Assembly (NCBI RefSeq): GCF_002222635.1
Contig: NZ_CP022415.1
Span: 1,364,001-1,428,000, forward strand
Direction: 5' to 3'
Length of the DNA stretch: 64,000 bases
From: Pseudosulfitobacter pseudonitzschiae
GTDB lineage: Bacteria; Pseudomonadota; Alphaproteobacteria; Rhodobacterales; Rhodobacteraceae
The translations under genes were made by a program, and so were the position numbers. Numbering within the stretch: position 1 is the first letter of the stretch; every line of letters starts with the position of its first letter. The notes below the pieces were generated by a model. The model did no database searches and had not been told where the DNA came from. It was given only the letters and a program-made list of their open reading frames with translations. Below are positions 1 through 7,374 of the stretch, one piece after another.

Positions 1-198
1 ATCATGGCGGTGGACGGTGCCAGTGTAAGTGCCGAGGAAGTGGCAAGGATGGAGCGGGTGTGCATCCTGTTCAACGGCCACGACCCGCAGGAACTGGACA
101 CCGCGCGCGGTCAGTGGAAAGCATTGAAAGACGCAGGTGCCACGGCGCAATATTGGTCAGACGAGTCTGGCCACTGGGAGAAAAAGGCTGAAACCTGA
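1..198 (+). CDS. holC: DNA polymerase III subunit chi, C-terminal part
   Basis: The window opens inside this gene; the reading frame is open from base 1, so the first ATG at base 4 is probably not the true start. The 65 visible residues match the end of HolC: the stretch VCILFNGHD, then a helix with QWKALKDAGA, then AQYW and the closing WEKKAE. HolC is the accessory chi subunit of the replicative polymerase clamp-loader complex and contacts single-stranded-DNA binding protein. The recognition rests on the C-terminal pattern alone. It converges with the next gene, with 5 bases between the stops. Confidence 0.75.
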   Translation: MMAVDGASVSAEEVARMERVCILFNGHDPQELDTARGQWKALKDAGATAQYWSDESGHWEKKAET

Positions 199-203
199 AC
201 CGC

Positions 204-785
204 TTAACGGATCAGGGTCAACGTATCGCGGGCAATCGAGATGTTGCCCCAATGTTGCAGATACCCCATTCCCAGCAGCGATCTAAACATCTCGCCGCCC
301 GTGACGACGGCCCGCACGTTGCGATCCTCGATCGGTCCCAGCGCGATGCGATCCAGCCGCACCGAGGCGGTGGCGACCTCGCCATTTGCGGTGTTCGCGC
401 GTCCGAGAAAGTTCAACGCGTCCACATTGATGCCTGCGCGTATCGCGTCTGCCTTGGTCAAAACGATGTCGGTGGCCCCTGTGTCCACGACAAAGCGCAC
501 GTCGGTATCGTTGATTTTTAGGGTCAGGTAGTAATGTCCGTCGCGGCTGCGCGGGACCGTGACGGTGTTCTCGCCCACCACGTTGGCCCGATAGGGCATC
601 GAGGCACGCGAGATGTCATCCCACAGGCCCACTGCGGCAACCGCACCCAGAATGATCAGCCCCCAGACGGCGGCATATTGCAATGTCTTGTTCATTGAAG
701 TGCGCCTTGCTGCAAAGGCCCAGCCGACGACCATCAGCAAAAGCAGTACCAGATAGATCAGGCGGCCCGTGTCAAACGTATCCAT
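204..785 (-). CDS. Retropepsin-like aspartic protease, membrane anchored (TIGR02281 type)
   Basis: A 193-residue protein with two hydrophobic N-terminal segments (about residues 8-25 and 38-55) followed by a single retropepsin domain. The catalytic motif D-T-G-A is at residues 101-104, preceded by the typical FVV, and the second structural turn LLGMGYL is at about 170-176. One aspartate motif per chain means it would work as a dimer, as in retroviral-type proteases. The membrane anchor points to an envelope role with the protease domain outside the cytoplasm. Its substrate is not known from sequence. It converges with holC. Confidence 0.8.
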   Translation of the reverse strand: MDTFDTGRLIYLVLLLLMVVGWAFAARRTSMNKTLQYAAVWGLIILGAVAAVGLWDDISRASMPYRANVVGENTVTVPRSRDGHYYLTLKINDTDVRFVVDTGATDIVLTKADAIRAGINVDALNFLGRANTANGEVATASVRLDRIALGPIEDRNVRAVVTGGEMFRSLLGMGYLQHWGNISIARDTLTLIR

Positions 786-811
786 AGAGCAAATATAGGC
801 AGGATCGCAGC

Positions 812-1438
812 CTAGCCAAGACCTTCGTAAAAACTGAACGCGCGCAGCCCGTCCAGAACGAACTGCACCGACAGGGCCGCCAGCAACATGCCCAAAAGGC
901 GTGTGACCACGGTGATGCCGGTTTTGCCAAGGGCGCGTTCCAGCAGGCCAGAGGCCAGAAACAGCATCAGGACCACCAGCAGCACGGCCAACGTGATGGC
1001 CGCCACAATGCCCAATCCGGCAATGCCCGGTTGCTGGCCAGTCAGCAGGATCACCGAAGCAATGGCACCGGGGCCTGCGATCAGCGGGATCGCCAGCGGA
1101 AAGATGGACGGATCATCGCCATGATCTTCCGACGTATCCTCACGCCGCTTGGTGCGACGTTCAAACAGCATGTCAAGGGCAGTGATGAACAGCAAAATAC
1201 CACCCGCCACACGGAAGGCAGGCATGGAAATACCAACGAAACCAAGCAGTTTCTCGCCAAAAGCGGCAAAGGCCAGCAGCACCAGAAATCCGGTTGTACA
1301 TGATCGCACCGCGATGGCGCGGCGGCGCTGTCTGGTCATGCCTTGGGTCAACGCCACGAACAGCGGCGCCATGCCAAGCGGGTCGATCACCACGAACATG
1401 GTGACAAAGGCGGTGATCAGAAAGGCGGTGTCGATCAT
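812..1438 (-). CDS. MarC family integral membrane protein
   Basis: About 208 residues when started at the ATG at 1438 (MIDTAFLITAF). An open frame extends upstream to 1537, but the extra 33 residues are polar and overlap the 3' end of the neighbouring ABC-F gene, so the internal start is preferred. Signs of the family are the early VIDPLGMAPLFVALT stretch, the PLAIPLIAGPGAI segment in the middle, and about six hydrophobic helices. MarC proteins are multipass inner-membrane proteins of unclear transport function; the old link to multiple antibiotic resistance is not well supported. Confidence 0.85.
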   Translation of the reverse strand: MIDTAFLITAFVTMFVVIDPLGMAPLFVALTQGMTRQRRRAIAVRSCTTGFLVLLAFAAFGEKLLGFVGISMPAFRVAGGILLFITALDMLFERRTKRREDTSEDHGDDPSIFPLAIPLIAGPGAIASVILLTGQQPGIAGLGIVAAITLAVLLVVLMLFLASGLLERALGKTGITVVTRLLGMLLAALSVQFVLDGLRAFSFYEGLG

Positions 1439-1520
1439 ATCGGGCTCCGGATGAGGGGGCTTGGGCGATGCCCCCGACGCTGCAGCGCCTTCCCCGTGAT
1501 GTTCTGAACCACGACATGGA

Positions 1521-3368
1521 TCAGACGGTTTCGGCACTCTCCAGCTTTTCCAGCGACGCCATCCACATGGCTTCGGCGCGGTCCAGCGCGTTCATCACTT
1601 CGGCGTATTTCTTCTGCCAGACTTCCGCCTCGCCTGATTTGGTGTCTTCATAAAGCGCAGGATCGGCCAGCTTCTTGGCCAATTTGTCGCGCATCTCGTT
1701 CAACTTGTCCACGCGGGCTTCGGATTTGCGGGCTTCGGCGCGCAGTTCCAATACCTTTTCGCGGCTGGCGCGCTTGGGCTTGGGCGCTTCGAGCTTGGCG
1801 GGTTTGACCGGTTTTTCAGCCGAAAGCAGCATCTTGCGATAGGCTTCAAGGTCTTCTTCATAGGGGCGCACGGTGCCATCCGACACCAGCCACAGACGAT
1901 CGGCAACGAGGCCGAGCAGGTGCATGTCGTGGCTGACAAGGATCACGGCACCGGTATAGGCAGTCAGCGCCTCGACCAGCGCCTCGCGGGATTCGATATC
2001 AAGGTGGTTGGTCGGCTCATCCAAAATCAGCAGGTGCGGCGCGTCGATGGTGGCCAGCAGCAGCGACAGTCGCGCCTTTTGCCCACCCGAAAGGCGGCCC
2101 ACGGCGGTGTCGGCCTGATCAGGACCAAGACCGAAACCCGCCAAAGTGGCGCGCAGTTTCGACTGCATCACACCGGGGCGCATGGTTTGCAGGTGTTGCA
2201 GGGGCGTTTCGTCAATGTGCAACTCGTCGACCTGATGCTGGGCAAAGTAACCGATGCGCAGCTTGGTCGAACGGGTCGCCTTGCCTGACATTAACGGCAG
2301 ACGGTCGGACAGCAGTTTCGACAGGGTCGATTTGCCCTGACCGTTCTTGCCCAGCAGCGCAATACGGTCGTCCTGATCAATGCGCAGGTTCAGTTTCGAC
2401 AACACGATGGTGTCGCCATAACCCGTGGTGCCGCCTTCGATGTTGATGATGGGCGGCGAAAGCTCTTCCGGCTCGGGGAAGGTGAACACACGTTTGGCCG
2501 CATCTTCGGGGGCCGATATCATGTCCATCTTTTCGATCATCTTCAGACGCGATTGCGCCTGTTTGGCCTTCGACGCCTTGGCCTTGAACCGGTCCACAAA
2601 GCTTTGCATGTGGTCGCGGCGAGCCTGTTGCTTTTTGGCCATCGCCGCCTGCACCGCACGGCGTTCGGCGCGCTGGCGGGCGAACTGGTCATAGGGGCCG
2701 GAATAATAGGTCAGCTGGCGTTCTTCCAGATGCAGGATCGCACCCACCGCACGGTTCAACAGGCCACGGTCGTGACTGATGATGATGACAGTGTGTGGGT
2801 ATTTGGCCAGATAGGCCTCTAGCCACAGCGCCCCTTCAAGGTCGAGATAGTTGGTCGGTTCGTCCAACAGCAAAAGATCGGGCTGAGAAAACAGCACAGC
2901 AGCCAGCGCCACGCGCATCCGCCAGCCGCCCGAGAAATCGGAACAGGGTTTCAACTGTTCGGCATCGTCAAATCCCAAGCCCTTGAGGATGGTTGCAGCA
3001 CGCGCCTCGGCGGACCATGCGTCGATGTCGGCCAGACGGGTCTGGATTTCGGCGATGCGGGCGGGGTCGGTGCTGTCGTCGGCCATCAGTTCGGCCCGCT
3101 CGGTGTCGGCGGCCAGAACCGTATCCAGCAGCGAGGTCGACGAGGCAGGCACCTCTTGGGCCACACCGCCGATGCGCGCCTTGGAGGGAAGCGATATGCT
3201 TCCGCCCTCAAGGACCAGCTCGCGGCGGATCAGCTTGAACAGCGTGGTCTTGCCCGTGCCGTTGGCACCGATCAGGCCCACTTTGTGACCGTCGGGGATG
3301 ACAGCGGAGGCACCTTCGAACAAAGGACGGCCCGCGATGGAATAGGATATATCTGATATGCGCAACAT
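1521..3368 (-). CDS. ABC-F family ATPase (ribosome-associated, Uup/YheS type)
   Basis: About 615 residues from the ATG at 3368 (MLRISDISYS); an alternative start six codons upstream is possible. Two ATPase modules are fused in one chain without membrane helices: the first Walker A reads GANGTGKTT and the second GKNGQGKST, with signatures FSGGWRMRV and LSGGQKARL and Walker B motifs ending in LLLDEPTN and LILDEPTN. Between the modules lies a charged linker rich in Lys, Arg and Gln, and the C-terminus is a Lys/Glu-rich coiled coil. ABC-F proteins act on the ribosome (translation factors or antibiotic protection), not in transport. The YheS-like architecture is the closest match, but the exact subfamily cannot be fixed by eye. 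Confidence 0.9.
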   Translation of the reverse strand: MLRISDISYSIAGRPLFEGASAVIPDGHKVGLIGANGTGKTTLFKLIRRELVLEGGSISLPSKARIGGVAQEVPASSTSLLDTVLAADTERAELMADDSTDPARIAEIQTRLADIDAWSAEARAATILKGLGFDDAEQLKPCSDFSGGWRMRVALAAVLFSQPDLLLLDEPTNYLDLEGALWLEAYLAKYPHTVIIISHDRGLLNRAVGAILHLEERQLTYYSGPYDQFARQRAERRAVQAAMAKKQQARRDHMQSFVDRFKAKASKAKQAQSRLKMIEKMDMISAPEDAAKRVFTFPEPEELSPPIINIEGGTTGYGDTIVLSKLNLRIDQDDRIALLGKNGQGKSTLSKLLSDRLPLMSGKATRSTKLRIGYFAQHQVDELHIDETPLQHLQTMRPGVMQSKLRATLAGFGLGPDQADTAVGRLSGGQKARLSLLLATIDAPHLLILDEPTNHLDIESREALVEALTAYTGAVILVSHDMHLLGLVADRLWLVSDGTVRPYEEDLEAYRKMLLSAEKPVKPAKLEAPKPKRASREKVLELRAEARKSEARVDKLNEMRDKLAKKLADPALYEDTKSGEAEVWQKKYAEVMNALDRAEAMWMASLEKLESAETV

Positions 3369-3499
3369 AGGCGCGGTGTGCCGCAACGCAGCGGCGGCGT
3401 CAATCGCCGCTTTTCAAGCGTCAAGCCCCATGCTATCGGAGCCGCGATTTCAATTCACGGGGGCCGCAGGTGTGGTGCCCGAACATCTGGAGCACTATC

Positions 3500-3922
3500 A
3501 TGGGCCTTGAACGCACATTCTCGATCATCAAACCCGACGCAACACGCCGCAACCTGACGGGCGCGATCAACGCCAAGTTCGAAGAAGCTGGCCTGCGCAT
3601 CGTTGCACAAAAACGCATTCACCTGACCAAGGCGCAAGCGGGCGAGTTCTACAAAGTCCACGCCGAGCGTCCTTTTTATGACGAGCTGTGCGAATTCATG
3701 GCGTCCGCGCCGATCGTCGCACAGGTTCTGGAAGGCGAAGGTGCCATCGCGAAAAACCGCGAAGTCATGGGCGCCACCAACCCCGCAGACGCAGCCGCCG
3801 GCACCATCCGCGCCGAATTCGCTGAAAGCGTTGGCGAAAACTCGGTTCACGGGTCGGACGCACCGGAAACAGCCGCCGTGGAAATCGCGTATTTCTTCTC
3901 GGGTCTGGAACTGGTGGGCTAA
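3500..3922 (+). CDS. ndk: Nucleoside diphosphate kinase
   Basis: A 140-residue protein, the usual length for Ndk. It transfers the gamma phosphate between nucleoside triphosphates and diphosphates through a phosphohistidine. The catalytic histidine is H117 in NSVHGSD, and the N-terminus [11 protein letters not shown] is diagnostic. The chosen ATG at 3500 gives the family start; an upstream ATG at 3470 in the same frame would add ten unlike residues. A clear terminator follows. It is divergent from the ABC-F gene. Confidence 0.97.
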   Translation: MGLERTFSIIKPDATRRNLTGAINAKFEEAGLRIVAQKRIHLTKAQAGEFYKVHAERPFYDELCEFMASAPIVAQVLEGEGAIAKNREVMGATNPADAAAGTIRAEFAESVGENSVHGSDAPETAAVEIAYFFSGLELVG

Positions 3923-3968
3923 GCCACTGCATCACAGGGCTTCGGCCTTGATGTTGTGAAACGATCGG

Positions 3969-4002
3969 GGGCGGGTGCGCGGGCATCCGTCCCTTTTCTT
4001 TT
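3969..4002 (+). terminator. Rho-independent terminator of ndk
   Basis: A GC-rich stem (GGGCGGGTGC against GCATCCGTCCC, with one bulge and one G-U pair) is followed directly by TTTTCTTTT, 47 bases after the ndk stop. Confidence 0.75.
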
Positions 4003-4113
4003 GAAAGTGATCTGTCTTGCGTGAACGCAAACTTGGGATCAACGCGCCAGCCCGTTCGGGATCATCGGCGCGGTCACGTCGCCAGTTGCGGGCTGATCCC
4101 TACGCACAGGCCG

Positions 4114-4269
4114 TCACCCAGTCCCGTGACGGGTGGTGTTTTCACAGTCCATCTTTTCAGTGATGATCAGATCGTTGCCAAGCACGCCCGCAAGCGACGA
4201 CAGGATTTTGTCGTCGGACGTTGCACCAAGCGAGATCGAACGTTGATAGGTGCGGCCGTATTTTTTCAT
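4114..4269 (-). pseudogene. Remnant of an RNA ligase (T4 Rnl-like nucleotidyltransferase)
   Basis: A 51-codon open frame starts MKKYGRTYQRSIS and contains GATSDDK and then TEKMDCENTT. This is the N-terminal pattern of the bacterial RNA ligase family, where the adenylated lysine lies in K-x-D-G-E-N. Here the glycine is a cysteine (one base change, GGT to TGT, would explain it), and the frame ends six codons later where the family continues for about 200 residues. It lies 63 bases downstream of the DUF4112 gene on the same strand. I read it as a decayed gene; a short functional peptide is much less likely. Confidence 0.6.
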
Positions 4270-4332
4270 AGCGATAATTGGTTTGCCCGAAACACGGATT
4301 CTGAAAGGAACTCTGGGACTGACATCTACACC

Positions 4333-4698
4333 TTACGGCCGCACAGCCATTTCTTGCGCCTCGACATGGGCACGCAGCAATTTCACGTTCCGGCTGTTGG
4401 CCTTCCAACCGATGTCAAACAGATCACCAACTAGCGGGATCGACCCGATTACAGCGTCGATGCCGATGTTCACACCCATACGCGCAACAAGGCTTGGCGG
4501 TGCGCCTATGCGGCGTGCCTGTACCACGATGTAGCCCGCAGGGCCCAGTGCCAGCAGGTCACCAACGCCGGGCACAAGGCCCAAAATACTGTCCAGCCCG
4601 ACGCGCACACCGATCAGCGGAATGCGCAGCGCGCGGTCCATATTATGGGCCACCCGATCAAGATGGTCCAGCCGTGCGGCAAGGCCGGGTTCAGGCAT
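4333..4698 (-). CDS. DUF4112 domain membrane protein
   Basis: About 121 residues from ATG 4698 (MPEPGLAARLDHL); a TTG start at 4716 is also possible. The family pattern is clear: an N-terminal amphipathic helix, then PLIGVRVGLDSILGLVPGVGDLLALG, a membrane hairpin, and a second, related repeat ending GSIPLVGDLFDIGWKANSRNV. The two G-x-D/G-D repeats look like an internal duplication. Function is unknown. The ATG overlaps the stop of the upstream PMP3-like gene by 8 bases, so the two are probably translated together. Confidence 0.85.
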   Translation of the reverse strand: MPEPGLAARLDHLDRVAHNMDRALRIPLIGVRVGLDSILGLVPGVGDLLALGPAGYIVVQARRIGAPPSLVARMGVNIGIDAVIGSIPLVGDLFDIGWKANSRNVKLLRAHVEAQEMAVRP

Positions 4699-4861
4699 GT
4701 GTGGGGTTACGGGCAATGATATAGACCGCGTGGACGATGCCAGGGATATAGCCCAAAAGGGTCAGCAAGATATTCAGCCAGAAATGTTTGCCAAGACCTT
4801 CTTGAAGGAAGACGCCCAAGGGCGGCAGAAGGATGGCGATCAAGATGCGTAGCAGGTCCAT
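4691..4861 (-). CDS. PMP3/YqaE family small membrane protein
   Basis: A 56-residue hydrophobic protein, MDLLRILIAILLPPLGVFLQ, then FWLNILLTLLGYIPGIVHAVY. The PPLGVFL motif and the LGYIPGIVHA motif are diagnostic of the stress-linked PMP3/YqaE family, which has two membrane helices and affects membrane potential in yeast. A GGAG lies just upstream of the ATG. It overlaps the DUF4112 start, giving a two-gene unit. Confidence 0.9.
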   Translation of the reverse strand: MDLLRILIAILLPPLGVFLQEGLGKHFWLNILLTLLGYIPGIVHAVYIIARNPTHA

Positions 4862-4935
4862 GTCAGGGCTCCGATGTTCGCTTGCGTTGTCTTGGTAACG
4901 ACAATCGCGGCGTCAAAGTTCCCTGAGGAGCGGCC

Positions 4936-5043
4936 TCAGAGGCTGGCGTAATCGGTGATCGGGGGGCGTGGACGGGTCGGTACCGGCTGACTGCCCTGCG
5001 CGGACACGGGCGGTTTTGGCTGGCTTTGTGCGTGCTGAAACAT
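4936..5043 (-). CDS. Hypothetical Pro/Gln-rich 35-residue peptide
   Basis: A short open frame, MFQHAQSQPKPP then a proline-rich body ending ITDYASL. An AAAGG lies about seven bases before the ATG, and the frame is on the same strand as the downstream PMP3-like gene, 74 bases away. No family recognised. It may be a real small gene or chance; the ribosome binding site is the main support. Confidence 0.3.
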   Translation of the reverse strand: MFQHAQSQPKPPVSAQGSQPVPTRPRPPITDYASL

Positions 5044-5156
5044 TGTCGTACCTTTTGCTTGGGGTGTCCGGCCTGACAAGGGCGACAGGCAATAAGACCG
5101 ATGCGGACCAATGTGCACGTCCGCACGGATACCTCAGAGGTCGGATTATGGCGAAA

Positions 5157-6110
5157 TCAAGGAATTTGCAGCAATTCCAGCGTGTAAAGCGTGGTCTGGC
5201 GGTAATTGTCACCGGATCGCAACGCAATTGACGGAAACCCGTCGTGGTGCGGAGCGTCGGGCCAGCCCTGTGGTTCAAGCGCGATTCCCGCGTATGGGCC
5301 AGTACGCGCGCCCGTGTTGGCGCTGTTCTGGGTGTCGCGCAGGCCCGCACCATCATAGACCTGCAAGCCCGGTTCGGTGGTGGCAATGCTTAGCTGCATG
5401 GAATTCGGGCCGGTCAAACGTGCGGCAGGGCGCAGGGCGTCGCTGCGGGCAGGGGCCAGACACAGGTTGTGATCAAGCGCTGCGGCGTCAATCAGGGGTG
5501 TGGACGTGCGTGCCACAAGGCCAAGGTCTGCCACACTGGCCTGCGCACCTGTCGGCAACTTGTCGGGCCCGACGGGCAGGTAACTGTCGGCATGAACCAG
5601 CAGATGATGGCCGCGCACGTCGCCTTGGCCTGCAAGGTTCCAATAGGGGTGGTGCGCGATATTCACCAGCGTCGTGCGGTCGGTGGTGGCACAAATGTCC
5701 AGCCGCAGCGCAGCGTGCTCCAGCGCATAGCGCGCGGTAATCACGCGCCGTCCGGGCAGGCCGCAATCGCCATGCAACAGGGTCAGGGCAAAGGTTACGC
5801 TGTCTTTGCTGTGTTCGGTCACCTTCCAGATGCGGGTATGGATGCCCTGATCGCCACTGTGCAGGCAATTGACGCCCTCGTTCGGCTGTATCTGCCAGCG
5901 GGTGCCGTCAATTGTCACCGCAGCCCCGCCAATCCGGTTGGCCACGGGCCCGACCAGCGCCCCCATATAGCCGCCTTTCGCACCATCCACCCAGCCCAGC
6001 ACAAGGCTGCGGGGAACGGCACTGTGCCACAATGCGTTCAAGGCAGCCCCCTGAGGCAAAAGTCGCGCGCGCAAGGTGCCGTTTGAAATCTCGAGGTAAT
6101 CTGCTGTCAT
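5157..6110 (-). CDS. Aldose 1-epimerase (galactose mutarotase family)
   Basis: About 317 residues. It would interconvert alpha and beta anomers of an aldose. Family signs are PVANRIGGAAVTIDG near residue 60, the catalytic histidine segment NIAHHPYWNLAG, and the C-terminal glutamate in ALEPQGWPDAPHH, which carries the catalytic base in this fold. Start chosen at the second ATG (MTADYLEIS). The sugar cannot be told. It stands alone, divergent from the aminotransferase gene. Confidence 0.9.
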   Translation of the reverse strand: MTADYLEISNGTLRARLLPQGAALNALWHSAVPRSLVLGWVDGAKGGYMGALVGPVANRIGGAAVTIDGTRWQIQPNEGVNCLHSGDQGIHTRIWKVTEHSKDSVTFALTLLHGDCGLPGRRVITARYALEHAALRLDICATTDRTTLVNIAHHPYWNLAGQGDVRGHHLLVHADSYLPVGPDKLPTGAQASVADLGLVARTSTPLIDAAALDHNLCLAPARSDALRPAARLTGPNSMQLSIATTEPGLQVYDGAGLRDTQNSANTGARTGPYAGIALEPQGWPDAPHHDGFPSIALRSGDNYRQTTLYTLELLQIP

Positions 6111-6194
6111 GCACATATTCTGCCGCAGCGATCAGCGCTTGACCATCACCCTTTGCATGGCTTTGTGTGGCCTTGGATATAAAGGATGCCCCGA

Positions 6195-7130
6195 ATGAAC
6201 GACGCTGACCACGTATCAACCCATGACGCCGCTGCGGATGTCCGCAATGACACCATCAAGATCTATGTTGACGGCAATATCGTCCACCGCGACGAGGCCA
6301 AAGTGTCGGTCTATGACAGCGGGTTCATGCTGGGTGACGGCATCTGGGAGGGGCTGCGGCTTTATGACGGAGTTCTGAGCTTTCTTGATGCGCATCTGGA
6401 CCGGCTGTACGAGGCGGCGCTTTATCTTGATCTTGATATCGGCATGGACGGCGATCAGCTGACTGCCGCGATTCACGACACGTTGCGGGCCAACGACATG
6501 CACACCGACGTACACCTGCGGGTGATGGTCACGCGCGGGCGCAAGCGCAAACCGTTCCAGCATCCGCATCTAAGCATGTGGGGCAGCACCATCGTGATCA
6601 TTGCTGAACATTCGAAACCAGACGAGACGATGGTGCAGCGCGGTATCCGCCTGCACACTGTGCCCCATCACCGCGGGTTGCCGTTGACGCAAGACGCCAA
6701 GCTGAATTCACATTCAAAACTGAACTGCATCATTGCCTTGAACCACGCGATCCGTGCAGGCGCGGACGAGGCGCTGATGCTGGACCCGTTCGGGTTTGTG
6801 AACACCACCAACGCCTGCAACTTTTTCATCGTGCGCAAGGGGGCGGTTTGGACATCGACCGGCGATTATTGCATGAACGGCATCACCCGCCAGAAGGTGA
6901 TCGACCTGTGCCGCGAGAATGCGATTCCGGTATACGAACGGAATTTCTCGCTGGTGGACACCTATGGCGCGGACGAGGCGTTTCTGACCGGCACATTTGG
7001 TGCGCAAACGCCGGTGTTCGAGATCGACGGGCGCGAGATCGGTGGCGGCAAGGCGGGGCCAGTGTTCCACCGCATTCGCGGGCTTTACAAGGATCTGATT
7101 GCAGAGCAGGTGGCGCTGGCCAAAGGTTGA
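6195..7130 (+). CDS. Class IV (branched-chain-type) aminotransferase
   Basis: About 311 residues; an ATG at 6186 is also in frame, but the AAAGGA at 6180-6185 is better spaced for 6195. Fold-type IV PLP enzyme: the N-terminal VYDSGFMLGDGIWEGLRLYDG, a probable PLP lysine in the LNSHSKLNCI segment, and FVNTTNACNFFIV plus the C-terminal FLTGTFGAQTPVFEIDGR. It would transfer an amino group between an amino acid and a 2-oxo acid. The sequence is closest to BCAT/D-amino-acid/aminodeoxychorismate-lyase relatives, so the substrate is open. It is convergent with the cco operon and shares a terminator with it. Confidence 0.85.
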   Translation: MNDADHVSTHDAAADVRNDTIKIYVDGNIVHRDEAKVSVYDSGFMLGDGIWEGLRLYDGVLSFLDAHLDRLYEAALYLDLDIGMDGDQLTAAIHDTLRANDMHTDVHLRVMVTRGRKRKPFQHPHLSMWGSTIVIIAEHSKPDETMVQRGIRLHTVPHHRGLPLTQDAKLNSHSKLNCIIALNHAIRAGADEALMLDPFGFVNTTNACNFFIVRKGAVWTSTGDYCMNGITRQKVIDLCRENAIPVYERNFSLVDTYGADEAFLTGTFGAQTPVFEIDGREIGGGKAGPVFHRIRGLYKDLIAEQVALAKG

Positions 7131-7148
7131 GGGAACGGGAAATGCAAT

Positions 7149-7179
7149 GACAGCGCCCATATTGTGCTCGGGCGCTGTC
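7149..7179. terminator. Bidirectional terminator between aminotransferase and ccoS
   Basis: A perfect 10-bp inverted repeat (GACAGCGCCC and GGGCGCTGTC, 11-base loop) lies between two convergent genes, with GTTTTCGTTT a few bases beyond on the plus side. Confidence 0.75.
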
Positions 7180-7212
7180 GGGCAGTTTTCGTTTCGCTCT
7201 TTGGGCTGACTG

Positions 7213-7374
7213 TCAGCGGCGATCAGGGCTGTTGTCGTCATCGTCCAGCAATATGCGCGCTGACGTTCCCGCCTCGTCGTCGTACTGCCCGCTGCGCACA
7301 GTCCACAGAAAGGCACACAGCCCCAAGGCACCAAGGATGATCGACACCGGTATCAGAATGAGCAGGATGTTCAT
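7213..7374 (-). CDS. ccoS: cbb3 oxidase assembly protein CcoS
   Basis: A 53-residue protein: one membrane helix (MNILLILIPVSIILGALG) and a short acidic tail containing SGQYDDEAG, the hallmark of CcoS. It is needed to insert cofactors (haem and copper) into cytochrome cbb3 oxidase. Its ATG overlaps the stop of ccoI (ATGA), and it is the last gene of ccoGHIS. Confidence 0.92.
   Translation of the reverse strand: MNILLILIPVSIILGALGLCAFLWTVRSGQYDDEAGTSARILLDDDDNSPDRR

Noticed and set aside
4021-4434. 137-codon plus-strand frame opposite the RNA ligase remnant and DUF4112
   Set aside because: Antisense and without recognisable sequence.
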